Shown piece after piece: positions 32,426 to 40,448 of a DNA stretch of 64,000 nt (position 1 is the stretch's first letter; each line of letters starts with the position of its first letter). The DNA lies in NCBI RefSeq assembly GCF_002250705.1, contig NZ_NMVP01000036.1:1-64000 (forward strand), given 5' to 3'. The translations under genes were made by a program, and so were the position numbers. The notes under the pieces are model-generated. The model worked only from the letters and a program-made list of their open reading frames with translations, did not search any database and was not told the DNA's origin. This stretch comes from Enemella evansiae. GTDB lineage: Bacteria > Actinomycetota > Actinomycetes > Propionibacteriales > Propionibacteriaceae.

Positions 32426-32780
32426 TCTCTTCGTGCACGGGGAATGCGGACAGCTTCATCCGCGGCACCGAGACGTGCTCGCCGGTGGCGACCACATATT
32501 CGGCGCCGTGCCAGGGGCAGACGATGTGCAACTGGTCCTCGTCGTAACTCATCCCCACAGCGCGTTTCTGGTCGTCCAGGTTCTCCACCACCCGCGGGAT
32601 GAGCAGGCCCTGGCAGACCGGGCCGCCCTGGTGCGGGCAGGTGTTGCGGTAGGCGTACAACTTGTTCTTGGTGCGGAACACGCCGATGGTGGTGGCGCCG
32701 ATGTCGACGACGATCCGGCCACCCTCGGGCAGCTCGTCACTCTGCGCCACCTTGAGGCGGTTGGGCGAGATTGCGGTCAT
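32400..32780 (-). CDS. Rieske [2Fe-2S] ferredoxin-type protein
   Basis: A 126-residue Rieske protein. Both halves of the cluster site are intact: CPHQGGPVCQG near residue 48 and CPWHGAEY near residue 88. The 27-residue stretch between the halves (GLLIPRVVENLDDQKRAVGMSYDEDQL) is longer than in most Rieske ferredoxins. No oxygenase alpha subunit or reductase is encoded nearby, so its partner is unknown. It overlaps the 111-aa protein gene and follows the MHS transporter by 34 bp in the same operon. Confidence 0.85.
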   Translation of the reverse strand: MTAISPNRLKVAQSDELPEGGRIVVDIGATTIGVFRTKNKLYAYRNTCPHQGGPVCQGLLIPRVVENLDDQKRAVGMSYDEDQLHIVCPWHGAEYVVATGEHVSVPRMKLSAFPVHEENGEIFVEI

Positions 32781-32814
32781 CTGAACTCCTTCACTGCTTG
32801 AGGTTTTGGGGCGG

Positions 32815-34125
32815 TCACGAATCCGCGTGGGATCCGAAGCGCAGGGCCAGCACTGCGATCAGGCTGATCACCGCCAGCCCGGCCACGTAGAGCGAGATGT
32901 AGAAGGTGGATCCGAAGGAACCCAGCAGCGCCGTGGCGACCAGCGGTGCGATACCGCCGCCGAAGACCGCGGCGATCTGGTAGGACAGCGAGGCGCCGCT
33001 GTAGCGGACCTTGGTCGGGAACACCCCGGCCAGCACGGCACCCTGGGGACCGGTCATGAACGCCTGCACGAACATCGCCACGCCGAGGGCGAGCAGGATC
33101 AGTCCGGGCCGGCCGGTGTCGACCAGCTTGAACATCGGCACGGCCCACAGGATGACCAGCACCGCACCGAGGATGAAGGACCGCTTGTGGCCCATCCGGT
33201 CGGCGATCACCGCGCACAACGGGGTTGCGATCAGTTGCACCACTGCGACCCCGACCACGATCCACAGCATGGTCCGCGAGGGGATCTGCAGCGTCCGGGT
33301 GCCGTAGGAGAGCATGAAGACCGCGCTCAGATAGCCGATCACCGGTGCGGCGAGGGAGATCAGCGCACCGAGCAGGACCGCCGGGGTGTGGTTGCGGAGC
33401 AGGTCCAGCAGCGGGTTGTGCGAGATCTCGCCCTCGTCCTCGGCCTCCCGGAAGGACGGCGTCTCCGACACCTTGAAGCGCAGGTAGAGCCCGACCAGGA
33501 TCAGCACACCGCTGACCAGGAAGGGGATCCGCCAGCCCCAGGCCGCGAAGGCCTCGGGTGCCAGCGCGGCACTGATCCCGATGAAGATCAGGTTGGCCAG
33601 GATGATCCCCGCGGGTACGCCGGTCTGCGGGATCGCGCCGTAGAGCGCGCGCCGCTTGGGCGGTGAGTACTCGACCGCCATCAGCGCGGCCCCACCCCAT
33701 TCGCCACCGACACCGAGGCCCTGGACGAACCGCAGGGTGACCAGCAGGATCGGCGCCAGGGCACCGATCGCCGCATAGTTGGGCAGCAGGCCGATCAACA
33801 TGGTGGCCGCACCCATCATGATCATCGAGAGCAGCAGCATGGATTTGCGACCGACCCGGTCACCGAAGTAGCCCATCACGATGCCACCCACCGGGCGGGC
33901 CACGAAGCCGACCGCGAACGCTCCGAAGGCGGCGAGCGTGCCGGCCAGCGGGTCGTTCGACGGGAAGAACTGGGGTGCGAAGACCAGTGCCGTCGCGGAC
34001 CCGTAGAGAAAGAAGTCGTACCACTCGATCGTGGTACCGATGAAGCTCGCACCCAGCACCCGCGCACGTTCGCGCGCTGTCGGTGTGGGCACCGACTCCA
34101 TCGATTGCACCTGATCCGCCATCAT
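32815..34125 (-). CDS. MHS-family (metabolite:H+ symporter) MFS transporter
   Basis: A 436-residue transporter with twelve hydrophobic helices. GTTIEWYDFFLYGSATALVF at the start, PVGGIVMGYFGDRVGRKSMLL and QGLGVGGEWGGAALM are diagnostic of the MHS group that takes up carboxylic and aromatic acids with protons (ShiA, ProP). As first gene of the seven-gene operon leading to ligU, it most likely imports an aromatic acid such as vanillate or 4-hydroxybenzoate. GGAGAGG lies ahead of two possible ATGs (34125 and 34122). The putative GntR operator sits 120 bp upstream. Confidence 0.88.
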   Translation of the reverse strand: MMADQVQSMESVPTPTARERARVLGASFIGTTIEWYDFFLYGSATALVFAPQFFPSNDPLAGTLAAFGAFAVGFVARPVGGIVMGYFGDRVGRKSMLLLSMIMMGAATMLIGLLPNYAAIGALAPILLVTLRFVQGLGVGGEWGGAALMAVEYSPPKRRALYGAIPQTGVPAGIILANLIFIGISAALAPEAFAAWGWRIPFLVSGVLILVGLYLRFKVSETPSFREAEDEGEISHNPLLDLLRNHTPAVLLGALISLAAPVIGYLSAVFMLSYGTRTLQIPSRTMLWIVVGVAVVQLIATPLCAVIADRMGHKRSFILGAVLVILWAVPMFKLVDTGRPGLILLALGVAMFVQAFMTGPQGAVLAGVFPTKVRYSGASLSYQIAAVFGGGIAPLVATALLGSFGSTFYISLYVAGLAVISLIAVLALRFGSHADS

Positions 34126-34244
34126 TGCGCCTCTCCGTTGAGCACCTGAAAAGGAACGGGAAGCGGCCGGTCGCAGATGGCGTCTGCCGACTGGTCGCCC
34201 GGGGTCCCCGGCTCCAATTGCGATGGTTTCAGAGCGTCACCATT

Positions 34245-34256
34245 ATTGTCAACAAT
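34245..34256. promoter_or_regulatory. Putative GntR operator between MHS operon and histidine kinase
   Basis: ATTGTCAACAAT is the exact reverse complement of the 12-mer at 44249 and 46282. It lies in the 193-bp divergent region. On the minus strand it contains a TTGACA that could serve as the -35 box of the MHS-ligU operon. Local sequence is strikingly AT-rich for this genome (34240-34275). Confidence 0.75.
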
Positions 34257-34318
34257 TTCTTCAATTACTTTGTGTCTCGGCGTGTTGACAGCAGGATCGC
34301 AGCGGCAGACGATGAAGC

Positions 34319-35590
34319 ATGGCCCCAGCACCCGGCGATCCGTCCGCCCCGGTCGAGCCCGTGCCGGCGCACCAACAGCGGCGGCTGGCCGCGGTGGCCC
34401 GGGCCGCGGCGAATCTGGCCGCGCACGGTCCGCTGGACGAGACCCTGAACGCCCTGGCCGCGGAGATCGTCGAGACCGACGCCCTGCCCGGCGTACAGAT
34501 CTTCACCGTCGACGAATCCGGGCACTATCTGCGGCTGATGGGGTCGGCCGGTTTCAGCCGCTGGCCGGACTTCCTGGAGCGGCTGCTGGCCTGCCAACGC
34601 CGCGGCGCCCGATTGCGGATGCTCGAGGTGTTGCGCAGTGGCGAACCGGTGATCACCCAGCATCGCGGTGGTACCGACCTCAACAATCCCGACTGGGCAC
34701 CGCTGCACGACTACCTGCGCGAGCTCAACTGGGACAGCTGGGCCAGCATGCCGCTGCTGATCCGTGGCCGGGTCGCGGGCGTGCTCAACGTCTTCCTGGC
34801 GCCGGGACAGGGCATCGGCCGCCGGCAGCGGGAGTTCCTGCTGGCGATGGCCGATCACGCCGCGGTGGCGGTCGAGTTCGCTGCCCTGCTGGATCACGAG
34901 CGGGCCACGGTACGCCAGCAGGAGCGCGTCGAGCTGGCCCACGATCTGCACGATTCCGTTGTCCAGCAGGTGTTCTCGATCGGGTTGCAGGCCCGGTCCC
35001 TGGAGCTGCTGGCCAGGGGCACCACGGCCCCGGCGCCGGATCAGGTCGCCCGGCTGGCCGGCGAGGTCGGCGAGCTGGCGCGGCACGTGCTCGACGATCT
35101 GCGCGCGATGGTGGACGAGCGGCACATCACCGGCACCGAGTTCGCCGACGCGCTGCACCAGCTGGCCGACGGCATCACCAGGCGGTTCGGGCTGCGCATC
35201 GAACTGGACCTCGAACCGGGGCTCGGCGAGACGATCAGCGAGCAGGTGACCAAGGACGCCTACCTGCTGATCGCCGAGGGGTTGCACAACGTCGCCAAAC
35301 ACGCCGCCGCGAGCACCGCGGTCATCCGGGTCGGGACGACCGGCAATCTGCTGCGGATCACGATGGTGGATGACGGCCGGGGGCTGACCGGGCACTCCGA
35401 CACCGCCGGCGGCGGGATCGGAGTGCACAGCATGCGGGAGCGGGCCCAGCGCTGGCAGGGCGACCTGACGATCGGCCCGGGAACGGTGCGCGGCACCGAA
35501 CTGCGGGCCTGGCTGCGGATGCCGCCGCGGGAGTCCTGGGCGACCACCGGCGTACCGATCGACACCGAACCCGGCGTGGGCGCCCGATGA
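34319..35590 (+). CDS. Cytosolic GAF-domain sensor histidine kinase (NarL-type partner)
   Basis: A 423-residue histidine kinase. A GAF-like domain covers about residues 35-200 (VQIFTVDESGHYLRLMGSAG, WASMPLLIRGRVAGVLNVF). The HisKA_3 dimerisation helix follows with the phosphorylated His in LAHDLHDSVVQQVFSIGLQ. Then comes a HATPase domain with AEGLHNVAKHAAAS, VDDGRGL and GGIGVHSMRERAQRW. No transmembrane helix is present, so it senses a cytosolic signal. It overlaps the response-regulator gene (ATGA). Its divergent position to the MHS operon suggests, but does not prove, a link with aromatic catabolism. Confidence 0.88.
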   Translation: MAPAPGDPSAPVEPVPAHQQRRLAAVARAAANLAAHGPLDETLNALAAEIVETDALPGVQIFTVDESGHYLRLMGSAGFSRWPDFLERLLACQRRGARLRMLEVLRSGEPVITQHRGGTDLNNPDWAPLHDYLRELNWDSWASMPLLIRGRVAGVLNVFLAPGQGIGRRQREFLLAMADHAAVAVEFAALLDHERATVRQQERVELAHDLHDSVVQQVFSIGLQARSLELLARGTTAPAPDQVARLAGEVGELARHVLDDLRAMVDERHITGTEFADALHQLADGITRRFGLRIELDLEPGLGETISEQVTKDAYLLIAEGLHNVAKHAAASTAVIRVGTTGNLLRITMVDDGRGLTGHSDTAGGGIGVHSMRERAQRWQGDLTIGPGTVRGTELRAWLRMPPRESWATTGVPIDTEPGVGAR

Positions 35591-36249
35591 GCGCAGACCG
35601 GCCGATCAGGGTGCTGATCGTCGATGATCACGCGGTGGTGCGCCGCGGAATCCGCAGCTATCTGGAACTGCTGGAGGACATCGAGGTGTTCGGCGAGGCC
35701 GAGAACGGGGAGGCCGCGCTCGCCACCCTGGCCGATGCCGTTGCCCGCGGCGAGGGCCCCGATGTGGTGCTGCTCGATCTGATCATGCCCGGCATGGACG
35801 GGGTCGAGACGACCGAGCGGATCCGGACCCGGCATCCGGGTGTGCGCGTGGTGGTGCTGACCAGCTTCGGGGAGCTGGAGCGGGTCCGCGCCGTGCTCGA
35901 TCTGGGTGCCGCCGGATATCTGCTGAAGAATGCCGATCCCGATGAGGTGTCCACCGCCATCCGGGCGGCGATGCGCGATGAGGTGTTCCTCGATCCGGCG
36001 ATCACCCGTCGGCTGACGCGGGGTTCGGCCGGCGGAGACACCGGGATCCGTTCGCTGACCGCGCGGGAGCGGACGGTGCTGACCCTGGTCGCCAACGGCC
36101 GGTCGAACAAGGAGATCGCCAAGGAGCTGGTGATCAGCGAGCGGACCGCGCGTACCCATGTCAGCAATGTGTTGCAGAAGCTGCGCCTGCATTCACGGAC
36201 CCAGGCCGCCCTGGCCGCGGTCCGTGAAGGTCTCGTCCCGCCGCCCTGA
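35587..36249 (+). CDS. NarL/LuxR-type response regulator
   Basis: A 220-residue response regulator. The receiver domain has VLIVDDHAVVRRGI, the phosphoacceptor Asp in VVLLDLIMPGMDGVE, Thr in VVVLTSFGE and Lys in YLLKNADPDEV. The C-terminal LuxR helix-turn-helix reads LTARERTVLTLVANGRSNKEIAKELVISERTARTHVSNVLQKL. It is coupled to the kinase gene by a 4-bp overlap and so is its cognate partner. A long hairpin covers the end of the gene. Confidence 0.93.
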   Translation: MSADRPIRVLIVDDHAVVRRGIRSYLELLEDIEVFGEAENGEAALATLADAVARGEGPDVVLLDLIMPGMDGVETTERIRTRHPGVRVVVLTSFGELERVRAVLDLGAAGYLLKNADPDEVSTAIRAAMRDEVFLDPAITRRLTRGSAGGDTGIRSLTARERTVLTLVANGRSNKEIAKELVISERTARTHVSNVLQKLRLHSRTQAALAAVREGLVPPP

Positions 36250-36270
36250 CCTTCGACGGCGGGACGAGAC
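36230..36270. terminator. Convergent hairpin overlapping the response-regulator stop
   Basis: A perfect 14-bp stem (GTCTCGTCCCGCCG at 36230-36243 with 36257-36270) encloses a 13-base loop holding the TGA stop codon. It lies between convergent genes and 4 bp from the purU stop. It lacks a T-run, so it may work as a bidirectional transcript-end barrier rather than a classical terminator. Confidence 0.6.
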
Positions 36271-36274
36271 GGTC

Positions 36275-37156
36275 TCAGAGGACGACGGTGGTGTGGCCGT
36301 CTCGGAAGACCCGGTCCTGGCAGTGCCAGGCGACGGCGCGGGACAGCACGCCCCGCTCCACGCTGGCACCCTTGCGCTGCAGGTCCTTCACACTGTCCTC
36401 GTGCGAGGCGCGGGTCACGTCCTGCTCGATGATCGGGCCCTCGTCCAGGTCCTCGGTGACGTAGTGCGCGGTGGCCCCGACCAGCTTGACGCCCCGGTCT
36501 TTTGCACGCTGATAGGGATTCGCGCCCATGAACGCCGGCAGGAAGGAGTGGTGGATGTTGATCACCGGCACCCCCACCTGCTCCAGGAAGTCGCCGGACA
36601 GCACCTGCATGTAGCGGGCCAGCACCACCAGATCGACGTTGCCGGCGAGCAGCTTGAGCTGTTCCGCCTCGACCTGGGGCTTGTTCTCCTTGGTCATCGG
36701 GATGTGGAAGAACGGGATCCCGAAGCCGCGGACGTCGTCACCCAGGGTCGGATGGTTCGAGATCACCATCGGCACGGTCATCTCGATCTCATCGCGCCGC
36801 TGCCGCCAGAGCAGGTCCAGCAGGCAGTGGTCGGCCTTGGAGGCGAAGATCGCCACCCGCTTGCGCTTGCGCGCCTCGACCACCCGGGCGTCCATCCCGA
36901 GCCCCTGCCCGAGCCGCTCGTCGACCGCCGCCTGGACCTCCGCGAGCCGGGTGGCCAGGTCGGGCAGATAGAACACCGTGCGCTGGAAGAACCGGCCGCC
37001 GGACGGGTCCGAGGTCGCCTGGGCCAGCGAGACGATGTTGCCGCCGAGTTCGGTGACCAGTCCCGAGACCGCCGAGACGATCCCCGGCCGGTCATCTCCC
37101 TGGACGACCAGCCGGGCGTGGTCGACCATGTCGTTGGGTGCTTTCTCCTCTGCCAT
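36275..37156 (-). CDS. purU: Formyltetrahydrofolate deformylase
   Basis: A 293-residue PurU, which hydrolyses 10-formyl-THF to formate and THF. An N-terminal ACT domain (ARLVVQGDDRPGIVSAVSG) is followed by the formyltransferase-like hydrolase domain: KRVAIFASKADHCLLDLLWR, VISNHPT, PFFHIPM, LARYMQVLSGDFL, INIHHSFLPAFMGANPY and GATAHYVTEDLDEGPIIEQD, with the catalytic Asn, His and Asp in place. It is third in the ligM-metF-purU operon, with its start overlapping the metF stop (TGATG). Here it probably releases the methoxyl carbon as formate and regenerates THF for LigM. Confidence 0.93.
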   Translation of the reverse strand: MAEEKAPNDMVDHARLVVQGDDRPGIVSAVSGLVTELGGNIVSLAQATSDPSGGRFFQRTVFYLPDLATRLAEVQAAVDERLGQGLGMDARVVEARKRKRVAIFASKADHCLLDLLWRQRRDEIEMTVPMVISNHPTLGDDVRGFGIPFFHIPMTKENKPQVEAEQLKLLAGNVDLVVLARYMQVLSGDFLEQVGVPVINIHHSFLPAFMGANPYQRAKDRGVKLVGATAHYVTEDLDEGPIIEQDVTRASHEDSVKDLQRKGASVERGVLSRAVAWHCQDRVFRDGHTTVVL

Positions 37157-38052
37157 CAGTGCCCCTCCCGGGTCGCGGTGAGCAGCCGCTGGCGCCAGCG
37201 TTCGGCACCGGCGACCTCGTTGAACGTGAACAGGTGCAGCCCGGCGATGTGGGTCGGCGTACGCGCGGTGACCGCACCCAGCTTCTTGACCAGCTTCATC
37301 GGGTCGTACGCCCCCGGCAGCAGGAAGCGCCACACCATGTTCTGCTGCTTGGCCAGGAATCGCGCGGACTGGCCGAGGCCGAGACCGGCCGAGATCCGGA
37401 TCAGCTTCTGCCGATTCACCGGGCCCGGGAGCCCCACCTTGATCGGCAGCGAGATCCCGTCCCGGGCCACATCGGCGGCCCAGGCGCCGAGCACCTTGGC
37501 ATCGAAGCAGGCCTGGGTGATCAGTCCGTTGGCATGGGGTGCCTTGGCCCGCAGCGCCTCGCTCAGCGTCGCGTCGTCGATCTTGGCGTGCCCCTCGGGA
37601 TAACCGCCGATGCTCACCGTCTCGAACCGCCGGCCCTGCCGCTCGAGCGAGTCGAGCAGGCCGCGGGCGTCGGTGAACTCACCGGCCGGTTCGGGTGCGT
37701 CGCCACCGATCACGAAGATCGAGGTGACGCCCGCCTCGGTCAGCCGATCGGCGACCTCGGCGACCTGCTGATCACCGGTGAACAACCGGGCAGCCAGGTG
37801 TGGTGTCGCCCGGTATCCCTGCTGGGTGAGACGTTCGGTGAGCGCCAGGGTGGACTCCAGGCCCTTCGCCTCGGTGACCGTGATCGACAGGGGCACCTCG
37901 GTGGGCACGTGCTCGAGGACCAGCCCTTCGGTCTTGGCGAAGGGCATCACCTCGAAGCTGACGTTGCGGGCCAGCTGCGACAGCGTCACCGGTGCGGGGG
38001 CGGCAGCAGGCCCCGGCACCCGGGTGGAGGATTCGGTCATCCGCATCCCCAT
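37156..38052 (-). CDS. metF: Methylenetetrahydrofolate reductase family protein
   Basis: A 298-residue FAD-dependent MTHFR-like protein. The barrel shows SFEVMPFAKTEG, the PHLAAR strand, IFVIGGDAPEPAGEF, GGYPEGHAK, ITQACFDA and LPIKVGLPGPVNRQKLIRIS. The length equals bacterial MetF, but the sequence is rather divergent from the methionine-biosynthetic enzyme. Placed between ligM and purU, it most likely runs in the oxidative direction, turning 5-methyl-THF from O-demethylation into methylene-THF. ATG at 38052 lies 2 bp after the ligM stop; ATGs at 38046 and 38040 are alternatives. Confidence 0.82.
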   Translation of the reverse strand: MGMRMTESSTRVPGPAAAPAPVTLSQLARNVSFEVMPFAKTEGLVLEHVPTEVPLSITVTEAKGLESTLALTERLTQQGYRATPHLAARLFTGDQQVAEVADRLTEAGVTSIFVIGGDAPEPAGEFTDARGLLDSLERQGRRFETVSIGGYPEGHAKIDDATLSEALRAKAPHANGLITQACFDAKVLGAWAADVARDGISLPIKVGLPGPVNRQKLIRISAGLGLGQSARFLAKQQNMVWRFLLPGAYDPMKLVKKLGAVTARTPTHIAGLHLFTFNEVAGAERWRQRLLTATREGH

Positions 38053-38054
38053 GA

Positions 38055-39401
38055 TCAGGACGCCCGGTAGCTGGCCCGGGTCCCCTGCGCGATCGGGCAC
38101 GGCTCGACGGTCGCACGGAGTTCGATCTGGCGGTGCTCCTCGACCAGCGGCTTCTTCGAGTTCGGCTGCTCGCCCCAGACCACGGTGACCTCGGTGCCCT
38201 GGGTGAGATCGGGATCGACGGTGGCCAGCGAGACGAAGGCGTGCTCGTTGTTGATGTAGCCCACATCGAGGGAGACGCCGACCTGCTTGCCGTCGCGGAG
38301 CACCTTGTCGTGCTGGTAGAGCCCGTAGCGCGACTTGGGCAGTTCCATGTACTTGGCCGGGGTGCCCGGTTCCAGCAGCGTCTTCATCGCGGCCGCGACG
38401 TCGTCGGCGTTCCAGACCAGGGTGACCTTCTCGCGGTGCGGCTGGTCGGCCATCTTCTCCAGCGCCTCGCGGCCCAGGAAGTCGTGGTCGAACTTCACCG
38501 AACGCCCGTAGCCGATCTCGTAGGGGGTGACGTAGTAGTCGCTGATCTCGGCGGAGTCCATGCTGCCGGCCAGCGAGGCGACCTGGTTCACCGGCAGCCA
38601 CTCGCGGTAGCCGGCCTCGGCCTCGCCGAAGATCGCGGGCACCACCGCAGGCACCCAACCCGACTCGAGGTTCGCGGTGGCGTACGCCTTGGCGCCGGCG
38701 CGCACCATGCCGTATTCCTCGCCGGCGGTGAGCAGCGCCTCGAGGACCGCGTCGCGCTCCTCCCAGGGCCCGAACATCTCCAGTCCCGGCTGCCCGGCCA
38801 TCCCGTGCCGCAGCCCGCGGACCCGGTGGCCGGCGATCGTCACATCGGCCATGTTGAAGAACTTCACGTCGGAGACCGAGGTGCCGCTGGCCTTCTCGAT
38901 GATCTCCAGGGCGACCGGGCCCTGGATCTCGTAGCGGTAGGTCTTCGGCGGGCCGGAGGGGCGGTCCATGGAGTTCTCGTCGCGCTCCAGGTCGACCTTG
39001 TAGCCACCCTTCTCCGCCTGGTACTGGAGCCAGTTGATCACCGTCGACTGGCCGACCACGTCGAACAGCTCGTCCTCCAGGTGGAACAGCACCGCGTCGC
39101 CGATCAGGTAACCGTCACCGTTGGTGGCGATGTACTGCTTGGCCTTGCCGGGGGCGGTCTTGGCGAAGGAGTTGACGCCGAAGTCGGTCAGCAGCCGCAG
39201 CGCGTCCGGACCGGAGATGTAGAGATCGGTCATGTGGTGCGACTGATCGAGCAGGGCGGCGGTGGTCCGCCAGGCGGCCTGCTCGGAGCGCCAGTTGGTG
39301 AACTCCGGGGCCACGGGGAATGTCGCGGCCCGGGCGGCCTTGTTGCGCAGCAGTTCGACCGGCGAACCGGCCTTCTGGATCGCGTCCTTGAGAGTGTCCA
39401 T
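38055..39401 (-). CDS. ligM: Tetrahydrofolate-dependent vanillate O-demethylase (LigM-like, GcvT fold)
   Basis: A 448-residue GcvT-like (aminomethyltransferase fold) enzyme. It matches LigM/DesA, which move the aryl methyl group of vanillate, 3-O-methylgallate or syringate to THF, giving protocatechuate and 5-methyl-THF. Visible family segments are AAWRTTAALLDQSHHMTDLYI, GDGYLIGDAVLFHLEDELFDVVG, YRYEIQGPVALEIIEKASG, HGMAGQPGLEMFGPWEERD and VTPYEIGYGRSVKFDHDFLGREAL. Length is close to Sphingobium LigM. GGAGG lies 6 bases before the ATG. The linked metF, purU and folD genes strongly support the role; substrate choice between vanillate and syringate is not determined. Confidence 0.85.
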   Translation of the reverse strand: MDTLKDAIQKAGSPVELLRNKAARAATFPVAPEFTNWRSEQAAWRTTAALLDQSHHMTDLYISGPDALRLLTDFGVNSFAKTAPGKAKQYIATNGDGYLIGDAVLFHLEDELFDVVGQSTVINWLQYQAEKGGYKVDLERDENSMDRPSGPPKTYRYEIQGPVALEIIEKASGTSVSDVKFFNMADVTIAGHRVRGLRHGMAGQPGLEMFGPWEERDAVLEALLTAGEEYGMVRAGAKAYATANLESGWVPAVVPAIFGEAEAGYREWLPVNQVASLAGSMDSAEISDYYVTPYEIGYGRSVKFDHDFLGREALEKMADQPHREKVTLVWNADDVAAAMKTLLEPGTPAKYMELPKSRYGLYQHDKVLRDGKQVGVSLDVGYINNEHAFVSLATVDPDLTQGTEVTVVWGEQPNSKKPLVEEHRQIELRATVEPCPIAQGTRASYRAS

Positions 39402-39584
39402 CGTCAACCTCCGTGCGCCCGGATCGCGTCCGAGCCTCGATGCTTCGGTGGCGGGCTCATGCCTCGCCGTGATCCAGCACATCGCAATCGCCGCACCCCC
39501 CGCGACGGACAATGGGATGGAATGGCCTGCGACAAATGACGTAGTCCGCGTTCGGAACGCCCAGAACTGCCTAGTGTGTGGGAA

Positions 39585-40448
39585 ATGAGCGCACAACTTC
39601 TTCCCGGCGGCCCGGTCGCCGATGCCGTGTTCGAAGATCTCCGCCCGCGGATCGCCACGCTGCGCGAGGCCGGCCACCCGGTGGGGCTGGGTACGCTGCT
39701 CGTCGGCTCCGACGGCGCCTCCGCAGGCTACATCAGGATGAAGATCGACAAGGCCGAGGAACTCGGCATGACCGCACCGCACATCCACCTCGGTGACGAG
39801 GCGACCCAGTCCGATGTGCTCGAGGCGGTGCGCAGCCTGAACGCGGACCCGCAGGTCACCGGGGTGCTGCTGCAGCACCCGACGCCGCCGCAGATCGACT
39901 TCGAGGCGGCGATGCTGGCGGTCGATCCGGACAAGGACGTGGACGGCCTGCACCCGGTGAACATGGGCCGGTTGGCGCTCGGCATGCCGGGCATGGTGGC
40001 GTGCACACCGGCCGGAATCGAAGCCCTGTTGGCATTCCACGGCATCGAGGTGTCCGGGCGCGGGGTGTGCATCCTGGGCCGCGGCACCACCCTGGGCCGG
40101 CCGTTGGCGCTGCTGCTGTCGCAGAAGCGGCCGACCGCGAACGCCGCGGTCACCGTGGTGCACACCGGCGTACCGAACTGGGATGACTACACCCGCGCGG
40201 CCGACATCGTGATCGCCGCCGCCGGCGTACCGGGGATCCTGCAGCCCGAGCACGTCCGCCCCGGTGCGGTCGTCGTCGGCGGCGGGGTACGTTACGAGGG
40301 CCGCAAGCTGCTGCCCGATGTGGATGAATCGGTGGCCGAGGTCGCCGGGGCGATCACCCCGCGGATCGGTGGTGTCGGTCCGACGACGATCGCGATGCTG
40401 TTCCGCAACTGCGTCGAGGCCGCCGAGCGTCAGGCGGGTGCGCGATGA
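39585..40448 (+). CDS. folD: Methylenetetrahydrofolate dehydrogenase / cyclohydrolase
   Basis: A 287-residue bifunctional FolD that converts 5,10-methylene-THF to 10-formyl-THF. The N-terminal TLLVGSDGASAGYIRMKIDKAEELG holds the catalytic Tyr and Lys; GVLLQHPTPPQID, DKDVDGLHPVNMGRL and ACTPAGIEALL follow. The NADP site is ILGRGTTLGRPLALLL, and the end reads TPRIGGVGPTTIAML. In most FolD the QLPLP motif is QLPLP; here it is QHPTPPQ. It is divergent from ligM with 183 bp between, completing the C1 route. The ATG at 39585 is preferred to GTG at 39576. Confidence 0.93.
   Translation: MSAQLLPGGPVADAVFEDLRPRIATLREAGHPVGLGTLLVGSDGASAGYIRMKIDKAEELGMTAPHIHLGDEATQSDVLEAVRSLNADPQVTGVLLQHPTPPQIDFEAAMLAVDPDKDVDGLHPVNMGRLALGMPGMVACTPAGIEALLAFHGIEVSGRGVCILGRGTTLGRPLALLLSQKRPTANAAVTVVHTGVPNWDDYTRAADIVIAAAGVPGILQPEHVRPGAVVVGGGVRYEGRKLLPDVDESVAEVAGAITPRIGGVGPTTIAMLFRNCVEAAERQAGAR

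Noticed and set aside
39507..39513. GntR operator between ligM and folD
   Set aside because: Only a GGACAAT half-site is present and no palindrome; it does not match the 12-mer.
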